From the NCBI GenBank assembly GCA_003222675.1, contig QHWT01000075.1, forward strand, positions 104,125-152,944: 48,820 nt of DNA. The letters are read 5' to 3'. The first letter of the stretch is position 1. The number at the start of each line of letters is the position of its first letter. Positions 33,687 to 40,798 of this stretch are shown here, one piece after another. A model generated the notes under the pieces. The model did not search any database. It was not told the origin of the DNA and worked only from the letters and a program-made list of their open reading frames with translations. A program made the translations under genes and the position numbers. Source of the stretch: Acidobacteriota bacterium. GTDB taxonomy: Bacteria; Acidobacteriota; Vicinamibacteria; Vicinamibacterales; 2-12-FULL-66-21.

Positions 33687-34636
33687 GTGGTGCGCTCCGT
33701 GTCGATCCGTGGATCGATCGCAGCGTGCAGCACGTCAGCGATGAGCACGCCCGCCGCGAGAAACAGGGCGCCGGCCGCAGCGCACCCGGCGACGAGGTAG
33801 GTGTCGCGCGACATCAGCGCCTGGCGCATCAGCTCGCCGAGTCCCGGCCACGAGGTCACGATCTCGACGGCAAAGGATCCGCTGAACAGCGATCCGATCA
33901 TGACGCCGTAAATGGCGAGGATCGGTCCAAGCGACAATCGCCACGCGTGACGCCAGATCACCCGCGATTTCGGGACGCCGCGTGCCAGCGCCGCGATCAT
34001 GTTCGGCCGGTGCAGGGCGTCGCGGAGCGCTTGTGACTGCAAGCGCTCGAGCGTGGCCGCCAGCGGTAATGCGAGCGCGAGCGCCGGCACGATCAGCCGC
34101 GATGCGGACATGCGGCCGCCGATCGGCGCCAGCCCCGTGCGTACCGCGATCGTCACGAGCACCAGCGACGTGATGAGCGGCGGAACGGAAAGCAGCACGA
34201 GGGATGCCGTGCGAATCACGGAGGCAAGGAAACCGCCGCGACTTCCGGTCACGACGCCGCACGGGATGCCGATGGCCGTCGCGAGCACGAGCGCCATCGC
34301 GGCGAGCAGTGCGGTATTCGCCGCGCGCTCGCCGACAAGTGTCCGGACAGGACGCCGGTACTGAAAGGAGTCGCCGAGGTCGAGCGTGAGGCTCCGTCGG
34401 AGCCAGCTGGCGTACTGCTCGGCGGCGGGCCGATCGAGGCCGAGCCTCGCCCGTTCTGCCGCGCGGACCGCCGGGTCGCCTCCGAGCTGCGCCGCGTAAT
34501 CACCAGGAGCGATCTGCGCGAGCAGCAGCGAGCCCGATGCCACGACGAAAACCAGTGCGACTGCCGCGACCGCGCGACGGAGCAGGAAGCGGACGAAGAG
34601 GCCGCGGCGGCTAGCGATGCGGGGCTGCCGCGCCAT
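33683..34636 (-). CDS. Oligopeptide-type ABC transporter permease (OppB/DppB-like)
   Basis: The 317-residue protein has six membrane segments with the N-terminal RFLLRRAVAAVALVFVVASG, LDLGDSFQYRRPV, the EAA-like loop MIAALARGVPKSRVIWRHAW, and the late signature SGSFAVEIVTSWPGLGELMRQAL. These match OppB/DppB. It overlaps the end of the binding-protein gene by 26 bases and the OppC-like gene by 4, so the three are an operon. It would form the channel with its partner, and needs ATPases from elsewhere. Confidence 0.92.
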   Translation of the reverse strand: MARQPRIASRRGLFVRFLLRRAVAAVALVFVVASGSLLLAQIAPGDYAAQLGGDPAVRAAERARLGLDRPAAEQYASWLRRSLTLDLGDSFQYRRPVRTLVGERAANTALLAAMALVLATAIGIPCGVVTGSRGGFLASVIRTASLVLLSVPPLITSLVLVTIAVRTGLAPIGGRMSASRLIVPALALALPLAATLERLQSQALRDALHRPNMIAALARGVPKSRVIWRHAWRLSLGPILAIYGVMIGSLFSGSFAVEIVTSWPGLGELMRQALMSRDTYLVAGCAAAGALFLAAGVLIADVLHAAIDPRIDTERTT

Positions 34637-36359
34637 CAGTCACGTTCAGCGTATCGGGGTTCCACAGGATCTTGGGATCGAGCAGCGCCGGCTCGGCGCC
34701 CGCCACGCGGGGGTTCGTGGCAATCGAGACCTTCGGCGCGATGAAATAGATTCCAGGGAGATTCTCGCCGAAGATTTTCTGCACCTCCGCAAACAAGCGC
34801 CGGCGTTCGTCCAGCGTGGGCGCCGCGATCTGCTGCTGCATCAACTCGTCGATGCGACGCTCCCACGGAGTCGCAGGAGTCTTCTGCTCGGGGTTCCAGA
34901 AGTGGAGCGATCCGCTGCTCAACCAGTAATCCAGGGTCATGGCGGGATCCATCGCGCTAAACTGGAATCCGTAGTAGATGCTGTCGTAATCGCGCGACTG
35001 CCATCGTTGCGCGATCGACGGAAAGTCCAGCGCCACGACATCGACGGTGATGCCTGCCTGCCGCAGATGCTCCTGAACCACGGTCGCCGTCTGCGCGCGG
35101 ATGTTTCCGCCTTGCGTGAGAATCGAAAACCGGACGGGCGCTCCTGACGCATCCTCGAGCATGCCATCACCGTTGCGATCCGTCAGACCGATTGCAGCGA
35201 ACAGCGCCCTGGCGCGCTCGGGATCGTGCGGGTACTTCGGTGCCGCATCGGAGAACCAGATGCGATTGCCCGGCGTGACCGGCCCGTAGACCGGCACCGC
35301 CGCACCGAGGTACACGGAGTTCACAATCGCATCGCGATCGACCGCGTAGGAAATCGCCTGGCGGAACTCGGATTTCTGCAGGTATGCGCGAGCGGGTGGC
35401 GTCCTGGCGAGATTGAACCAGAGAACGTTCGGGTCGACGCCGGTGCCGACATCGATCAGCGTCAACGCGCCGCGATCGCGCAGCCGCTTCAAACTTGCGT
35501 AATCCTGCGGGCGGATATCGGCTTGCGTCAACAGATCGATCGATCCGGATTCGAGCCGCTGCACCTCTGCGTCCTGGCCGGAGGCGATCTCGAACACGAC
35601 ACGATCCAGGTACGGAAGCGCGCCGCCTGACGCATCCTTCCGCCAATAGCGTGTATTGCGAGTCAGCGTGACGCGCTGTCCGGGCACGTACTCGCTGACG
35701 ACGAAGGGCCCGAGCCCCGCCATGTGGCCGGGACCGTTCGTGACGCCCCACGCGTCCGCGAACGTGCCTGCCTTTAGGGCGGGGTCGAGTTGGTGCTTCG
35801 GGATGATCGGGAGATTGTCGAGCAGCCGGAGCCCCGGGGTGAATGGCGCGGGCAGCGTGATAACGATGGTCGCGGGATCGGGAGCGGCGATCTGCAAGGG
35901 CTTGCCCTCCACTCGAAGTGCCGAGCCCAGGTTGCTTTGCAGCTTCGGGTCGTAGGCCGCCGCGAACGAGAACAACACGTCAGCGGAGGTGAAGGGGACG
36001 CCGTCCGAAAAGGTCACGCCCTGGCGCAAGGTCAATGTGAAGGTCCGGCCATCCGGCGAAGCGGTCCAGCGTTCGGCGAGCCACGGCTCGAGTTCCTCCG
36101 TTTTGCGATTGATGCGAACGAGCTTGGCCTGCGTCAGGGCCGCCGTGGCGTCGGCGGCAGCGGAGTTGTCGATGTACCGGTTGAACGTGCGGGGCTCGCT
36201 GCGGAGCGAAGCGACGAGGGCTCCCCCGCGTACCGGACCTCCAGCTCCCTGCCGCGTAGAGAGCTCCGACGAGCGGCACCCGGAAACGGCTGCCAGGATC
36301 AGCGCGAATAGCGGGCAAACATAGCGGGCGCGGCATGCTCGGGCCACTCTTGAACTCAC
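34611..36359 (-). CDS. Peptide-type substrate-binding lipoprotein (SBP family 5)
   Basis: From the GTG at 36359 the product has 582 residues. A lipoprotein signal (YVCPLFALILAAVSGC) fits this start; the frame is open to 36530, but the upstream part lacks any family feature. The mature part has the family 5 blocks GGALVASLRSEPRTFN, LEPWLAERWTASPDGRTFTL, TLRQGVTFSDGVPFTSADV, QAISYAVDRDAIV and YDSIYYGFQFSAMDP. Such proteins bind oligopeptides or other ligands outside the inner membrane. It leads the importer genes and is divergent from the TIVWSD subtilase. Confidence 0.92.
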   Translation of the reverse strand: MSSRVARACRARYVCPLFALILAAVSGCRSSELSTRQGAGGPVRGGALVASLRSEPRTFNRYIDNSAAADATAALTQAKLVRINRKTEELEPWLAERWTASPDGRTFTLTLRQGVTFSDGVPFTSADVLFSFAAAYDPKLQSNLGSALRVEGKPLQIAAPDPATIVITLPAPFTPGLRLLDNLPIIPKHQLDPALKAGTFADAWGVTNGPGHMAGLGPFVVSEYVPGQRVTLTRNTRYWRKDASGGALPYLDRVVFEIASGQDAEVQRLESGSIDLLTQADIRPQDYASLKRLRDRGALTLIDVGTGVDPNVLWFNLARTPPARAYLQKSEFRQAISYAVDRDAIVNSVYLGAAVPVYGPVTPGNRIWFSDAAPKYPHDPERARALFAAIGLTDRNGDGMLEDASGAPVRFSILTQGGNIRAQTATVVQEHLRQAGITVDVVALDFPSIAQRWQSRDYDSIYYGFQFSAMDPAMTLDYWLSSGSLHFWNPEQKTPATPWERRIDELMQQQIAAPTLDERRRLFAEVQKIFGENLPGIYFIAPKVSIATNPRVAGAEPALLDPKILWNPDTLNVTDGAAAPHR

Positions 36360-36653
36360 CGGCCAATTGCTTGGCCTGTCTCCATCATCTGATTTCCTTG
36401 GGTTTTTGCGTGTGGGGCCTACCCGCTGTCGGAGCAACCGGCAGGCAGCCAATCTGTTGGCTCCCGGAGTAGAGATTCCCCTGTGCTGGCGGGCTCCATC
36501 GTAGTCGAAGCTCGAGAGAAGCGCAATCATGGTGAACTACTGAGTCATCTCATGATCCATTGAATGCCTTCAAGACCGGATTCACAACTTCGAACCTCTG
36601 CCATGGCACGGCCCGTGCCTCAGCTAATCCGCGAGCCCGTTCCCCTCATCACC
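36360..36653. other. Divergent control region between binding protein and TIVWSD subtilase
   Basis: About 294 bases. It holds the sigma-54-like site at 36604-36618. On the minus strand near 36420-36450 a stem with GCCT/AGGC and CCG/CGG arms could form in the leader of the binding-protein message. I compared it with the c-di-GMP riboswitch layout and saw no match. In-frame extensions of both flanking genes run into it but look non-coding. Confidence 0.45.
36604..36618 (+). promoter_or_regulatory. Candidate sigma-54 promoter (-24/-12) of the TIVWSD subtilase
   Basis: TGGCACGGCCCGTGC matches the consensus TGGCACG-N4-TTGC at all but one fixed position, with the exact 10-base spacing between GG and GC. 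Transcription would start near 36630, about 24 bases before the ATG at 36654. The site is also a palindrome (GGCACGG-C-CCGTGCC), so a repressor site or chance is possible. Confidence 0.55.
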
Positions 36654-38342
36654 ATGATCAAAGAAACGTTTCTTCGATTCCGTCGCGTGGTCCTCGTTGT
36701 TGCGAGCGTCCTGCTCGTCTCCGTCGCCGCGCCTGCTTCCACCCACGCCGAGTCTCGCCAGCGAGCCCGCCTATCGCGCGACCTCGCGGATCGCCTGACC
36801 AGTCGACTCGAAGCGCCGACGGATGTCATCGTGACGGCCAGCGACGCAGCGATCGACCAGTTGGCGATCCGCTACGGAGCGCGGCTGAAAAAGCGGATTC
36901 ATGGCGGCGCGGTGATGGAAGTGACGGGCGGACAGCTCGACGCGCTGAGCCTCGACGCCGACGTCCCGCACATCGCCGGCGATGTGCCCGTCCACCGGAT
37001 GATGGCGGTCACGACGCAATCGACCGGCGCGGACCAGGCGTGGACCGGACTCGAAGGGTGGCGCGGGGTTACAGGTCGCGGCATCGGCGTCGCGATCGTT
37101 GATTCAGGAATCGCGCCGCACGCGGCGCTCAAGGAACGCGTGATCGCGTCGGTGGATTTCACGGCGCCGAACGGCACCGGGCGCGACGAGTACGGTCACG
37201 GGACGCACGTCGCCGCAATCGTCGGTGCGGACGGCGACGGGCATCCGGGGATGGCGCCCGGCGCGAATCTAATCAACCTGCGCGTCCTCGGCGCGGACGG
37301 CTCCGGCCGCACGAGCGACGTGATCGACGCCATCGACTGGGCCGTCGCCCACCGTCAGCAGTTCAACATCCGCGTGATCAACCTGTCGCTTGGGCATCCG
37401 GTCTTGGAGTCTTATCTCGAGGATCCACTCTGCCAGGCGGCGCAGCGCGCAATCGATGCGGGGATCGTGGTGATTGCCGCCGCGGGCAATTTCGGCAAGA
37501 CCGCGGATGGCCGTCCGGTGGTCGGCGGGATCGTCGCGCCGGGCAACACGCCGGACGTGATCACCGTGGGCGCGATCAACACGCGCGGCACGGCCGTGCG
37601 ATCGGACGATGTGATGGCGACCTACAGCTCGCGCGGGCCGACGGCCATCGACGGCGTGCTGAAGCCCGAGCTGGTCGCGCCGGGCAATCGCATCGTCGCC
37701 GCGGCCGCCCCGGGGAGCTACCTGGCGCGCACCTATCCGGAGCGCGTGGTCGAGGGTCAGGGCGCGCACGCCTACATCGAATTGAGCGGCACCAGCATGG
37801 CGACCGCGGTCGTGTCGGGCGCGGCCGCGCTGCTGCTGGACGCTCGCGCGGAGCTGACGCCGGCGCAGGTGAAGATCGTCCTGCAGGTCACGAGCTCGCG
37901 ACTGCCAGGAGCGGGGCTGATCGAGGAGGGCGCCGGGAGCCTGAACGCGCTCGCCGCAGTCGAACTGGTGGGAGGAACTGCCGCGACAAATACCACAATC
38001 GCGAGCGAAATCGTGACACCGAGCCACCTCGCGTTCTTCTCTAAAGAGGCGGCGTTAATCACCGCAAGCCTGCCGGTGAAATCGGGAACTCGCGTGCCCG
38101 GGGGCTATGTCCTTGTAATTGGAAAGACGATCGTCTGGAGTGACACCATCGTCTGGAGTGACACCATCGTCTGGAGTGACACCATCGTCTGGAGCGACTT
38201 CATCGGCCGCGCAACGATAGTATCGCGCGACACTATCGTCTGGAGTGACACCATCGTCTGGAGTGACACCATCGTGTGGAGTGACACCATCGTCTGGAGC
38301 GACACGATTGTTTGGAGCGATACGATCGTGTGGAGTGATTGA
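36654..38342 (+). CDS. Secreted S8 subtilase ending in TIVWSD hexad repeats
   Basis: The ATG at 36654 is chosen because it starts a signal peptide (FRRVVLVVASVLLVSVAAPA) and lies after the candidate promoter; the frame is open from 36564. The 562-residue protein has a short propeptide-like region and the triad Asp150 (AIVDSG), His182 (YGHGTHVAA), Ser381 (LSGTSMATA), with Asn279. From residue 492 it has four TIVWSD hexads, a broken stretch (FIGRA TIVSRD), then six more hexads without linkers; the last D is the last residue. It is probably exported, with the hexads exposed or cleaved. HD-GYP and sigma-54 activator genes follow on the same strand. Confidence 0.95.
   Translation: MIKETFLRFRRVVLVVASVLLVSVAAPASTHAESRQRARLSRDLADRLTSRLEAPTDVIVTASDAAIDQLAIRYGARLKKRIHGGAVMEVTGGQLDALSLDADVPHIAGDVPVHRMMAVTTQSTGADQAWTGLEGWRGVTGRGIGVAIVDSGIAPHAALKERVIASVDFTAPNGTGRDEYGHGTHVAAIVGADGDGHPGMAPGANLINLRVLGADGSGRTSDVIDAIDWAVAHRQQFNIRVINLSLGHPVLESYLEDPLCQAAQRAIDAGIVVIAAAGNFGKTADGRPVVGGIVAPGNTPDVITVGAINTRGTAVRSDDVMATYSSRGPTAIDGVLKPELVAPGNRIVAAAAPGSYLARTYPERVVEGQGAHAYIELSGTSMATAVVSGAAALLLDARAELTPAQVKIVLQVTSSRLPGAGLIEEGAGSLNALAAVELVGGTAATNTTIASEIVTPSHLAFFSKEAALITASLPVKSGTRVPGGYVLVIGKTIVWSDTIVWSDTIVWSDTIVWSDFIGRATIVSRDTIVWSDTIVWSDTIVWSDTIVWSDTIVWSDTIVWSD
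38127..38339 (+). repeat. 18-bp coding tandem repeat for TIVWSD
   Basis: The unit ACCATCGTCTGGAGTGAC occurs in ten copies, four before and six after one broken unit (38199-38231). Early copies are nearly identical; later ones differ at third codon positions (acgattgtttggagcgat) while the peptide is unchanged. There are no spacers, so this is a protein repeat and not a CRISPR. Confidence 0.93.
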
Positions 38343-38376
38343 TCTAGATAATTTCTGTTGACATTAACCGTATACT

Positions 38377-38382
38377 GAGGAG
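38377..38382 (+). promoter_or_regulatory. Ribosome-binding site before the nine-codon ORF
   Basis: GAGGAG stands seven bases before the GTG at 38390, an ideal position and among the best ribosome-binding sites near any gene of this locus. It is the main reason to take the tiny ORF seriously. Confidence 0.6.
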
Positions 38383-38389
38383 CATAACC

Positions 38390-38419
38390 GTGCAGCGAAT
38401 CATCGTCTGGGGCGACTAA
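38390..38419 (+). CDS. Nine-residue peptide MQRIIVWGD (candidate micro-ORF)
   Basis: GTG CAG CGA, then codons for I-I-V-W-G-D, end in TAA followed at once by a second TAA. A GAGGAG ribosome-binding site stands seven bases upstream. The peptide is a hybrid of the two repeat types in the window: IVW as in TIVWSD and WGD/WGT as in NIVWGT. It lies 47 bases after the TIVWSD subtilase and 30 bases before the HD-GYP gene. It could be a free peptide signal, a leader peptide that controls the HD-GYP gene, or a stray repeat unit left by recombination. A start within so short an ORF cannot be proven from sequence. Confidence 0.45.
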   Translation: MQRIIVWGD

Positions 38420-38449
38420 TAAGACACGCCGGCGGCAGCAGGTCGATTT

Positions 38450-40798
38450 ATGACCGCACACGCACAGCTCACGAATGCAGGACGGCTCTATCTAGCGGCT
38501 GTAATCAGCTCTGGATCGTTCGTAGTCCTGAACTCTCTCTACAGCCTCTATAAGTCTCCGGTAGGCTACGAATGGTTCGTCCTAGCGGGACTCACTCTAC
38601 TTAGTGGCTCGTTTACGGTTAAAGTCCCTACCATCCCCGCGCGGCTGTCCGTCTCTGAAACATTCGTCTTTGCGGCCGTGCTCATGTATGGGCCAGCGGC
38701 AGCCACTATGGTCGTCGCTCTGGACAGTCTCGTCATCTTTAACTTCTCTGCACCTGCGATCGCCGTCTGGATTGCGGCCCAAGCATTCTTTTATCTAGCG
38801 GACGTCGGCCCGCTTGCTCAGGCTCCTCAACCAATTCTTAGTCTATTGGTCCCGCTGCTTGCTCTAGCGGTTCTGTACTTCGTCCTGAACAGTTGGCTTA
38901 TCGCGTGGGCAGTCGCGCTCGAGCAAGCCACGTCCGCACTATTAGTTTGGCGTCGTAACTTCTTCTGGCTCTCATTAAACTATTTTAGCGGCGCGTCGGT
39001 TGCCGCGCTGCTGCTCCCCTACTTGCAGGCACCAGGTGCGGCGTTCGTTAAAGTGATCGGCATTCTGCTGCCTCTGCTGCTGATTTCGTACCTGACGCTG
39101 AAAACTGCGCTCGGCCGAGTGGAAGACGCAAATCGGCATCTGAGCGAGCTCAATCGATTATATCTCTCAACGATCGAAACGTTGGCGATGGCGATAGATG
39201 CTAAAGACCAAATTACGCACGGCCATATACGTCGCGTTCAAATTTTTGCAGTCGGCTTGGCTAAGGAAATGGGAGTTACAGAACCCGCTCAGATCAAGGC
39301 TGTCGAAGCAGCCGCGTTATTGCATGACATGGGTAAGCTCGCAGTTCCCGAGTACATCTTAAATAAACCAGGTCCGCTGACGCCGGCAGAATTCGAGAAG
39401 ATGAAACTTCACGCCAGTGTAGGCGCAGACATTCTGTCCGCAATCGCTTTTCCTTATCCGGTTGTACCGATCGTTCGCCATCACCATGAGAATTGGAACG
39501 GCACTGGGTATCCTGATGGCCTGAGAGGAAGCGAGATACCGGTTGGAGCGCGCATCCTGTCTGTGGTGGACTGCTTTGATGCCCTAACTTCTGATCGGCC
39601 GTATCGTCCTCGTCTATCTGATTCAGAGGCGCTGCGCATTCTGACAGAGCGCCGGGGAACGATGTACGATCCGCTGGTCGTAGACACGTTCGCGCGAGTG
39701 TATCGCGACATTGCACCGTCCGACGATGACATCTCTCTTAAGGCCAGTCTTTCCGCTATAGCGCGCGAAATGTCGGTCACGACAGTTGCGCGCCTGCCCG
39801 GCACATCCAGGTTAGATGATATCAGTGCAAGCACGGAGGAGATGTTATCCCTCTATGAGCTCGCGCGCAGCCTCAGCGGTCGCCTGAACCTTTCAGATGC
39901 AGCGGACGTTATCTCTAAGCATTTGAGGCGTCTCGTGCCAGCTACCACTTGTGTTTTCTTTCTTTATGATGAATCTACAGACGAATTAGTAGCAGCGCAC
40001 GCGGCCGGAGAGAACTCTGCTCACTTTTCGGATATTCGAATCGCTATGGGGCAACGATTAAGTGGTTGGGTAGCAGCGAACCGGCAAACAATCGTAAATT
40101 CCGATCCAATGCTCGATTTAGGAGAGGTCGCCCGGTCCCTTAAGCCGCCCCTGAGGAGCTGTCTCAGCACACATCTCGCCGCAGAATCTAAGCTGGTTGG
40201 TGTGTTGACTGTCTATTCGACGCACCGAAACGCATTCAATGAGGACCATCGCCGACTGGTTGAAGTTATTGCGCGGCAGGTATCTCAGACAGTACTCCAG
40301 GCCGTTGAGTTTCAGCAGCAGAATTCTGAAAAGCTGCATGATCAGTTGACTGGCCTCCCCAATCGCCGACACCTTGAGCGATTCGTGGCGTCGGAATTGG
40401 CCGGTTCAGGTGGGCTGCCGTGCACAATCCTGCTTGTCGAAGTCAAAGGCACACCAGGCTCAAAACCTTCGCATCGAAACTTGCCCGATTATGTCTTCGC
40501 ACAAGCTGCGGATCGTATTCGTGTTGCATTGAGAGGTGCGGATCTCTTATTTAGGTACGATTCGAACAGATTTATCGTTTTGCTGGCTCAAACTGATGGG
40601 TCCACGGCTGAACTTGTTGCGCGTCGAATAACAGACCATGTAGGTCTCGGAAGAACAGGTGACGACGAGAGCTTTGGCGGGGCCGTTAGGATTGGCCGCG
40701 CCACTGCGCCAGATGACGGCCTCTCTCTTGCGGACCTCGTTTCCGCAGCTGAATCACGTTCGAGTGGTTCTCCAAATTCGCGACCCTCTGTGCATTGA
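38450..40798 (+). CDS. Membrane HD-GYP phosphodiesterase with GAF and degenerate GGDEF domains
   Basis: The 782-residue protein starts with about seven or eight membrane helices (1-225) of a MASE-like sensor. The HD-GYP domain (about 250-420) is intact: HDMGK (His292), HHENWNGTGYPDG (344-357), and DCFDALTSDRPYR. A GAF domain (about 465-625) follows. The last part starts DQLTGLPNRR like a GGDEF domain but reads RYDSNRF where GGDEF should be, so it should not make c-di-GMP. The protein probably degrades c-di-GMP on a membrane signal. Base use is more A/T-rich than in neighbours. Its TGA overlaps the next TTG. Confidence 0.92.
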   Translation: MTAHAQLTNAGRLYLAAVISSGSFVVLNSLYSLYKSPVGYEWFVLAGLTLLSGSFTVKVPTIPARLSVSETFVFAAVLMYGPAAATMVVALDSLVIFNFSAPAIAVWIAAQAFFYLADVGPLAQAPQPILSLLVPLLALAVLYFVLNSWLIAWAVALEQATSALLVWRRNFFWLSLNYFSGASVAALLLPYLQAPGAAFVKVIGILLPLLLISYLTLKTALGRVEDANRHLSELNRLYLSTIETLAMAIDAKDQITHGHIRRVQIFAVGLAKEMGVTEPAQIKAVEAAALLHDMGKLAVPEYILNKPGPLTPAEFEKMKLHASVGADILSAIAFPYPVVPIVRHHHENWNGTGYPDGLRGSEIPVGARILSVVDCFDALTSDRPYRPRLSDSEALRILTERRGTMYDPLVVDTFARVYRDIAPSDDDISLKASLSAIAREMSVTTVARLPGTSRLDDISASTEEMLSLYELARSLSGRLNLSDAADVISKHLRRLVPATTCVFFLYDESTDELVAAHAAGENSAHFSDIRIAMGQRLSGWVAANRQTIVNSDPMLDLGEVARSLKPPLRSCLSTHLAAESKLVGVLTVYSTHRNAFNEDHRRLVEVIARQVSQTVLQAVEFQQQNSEKLHDQLTGLPNRRHLERFVASELAGSGGLPCTILLVEVKGTPGSKPSHRNLPDYVFAQAADRIRVALRGADLLFRYDSNRFIVLLAQTDGSTAELVARRITDHVGLGRTGDDESFGGAVRIGRATAPDDGLSLADLVSAAESRSSGSPNSRPSVH

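Noticed and set aside
36360-36560. Riboswitch upstream of the binding-protein gene
   Set aside because: A stem and an ACGCAAAAACCC word recall c-di-GMP riboswitches, but the required core and tetraloop receptor are absent.
38127-38339. 18-bp tandem repeat as a CRISPR-like array
   Set aside because: There are no spacers, the unit is a whole number of codons, and the reading frame with TIVWSD is intact through a signal-peptide-bearing subtilase.
38358-38376. TTGACA and TATACT as a promoter for the micro-ORF and HD-GYP gene
   Set aside because: The two hexamers are only 7 bases apart, far from the 16-18 needed. Each could belong to another weak promoter, but no good partner box is visible.
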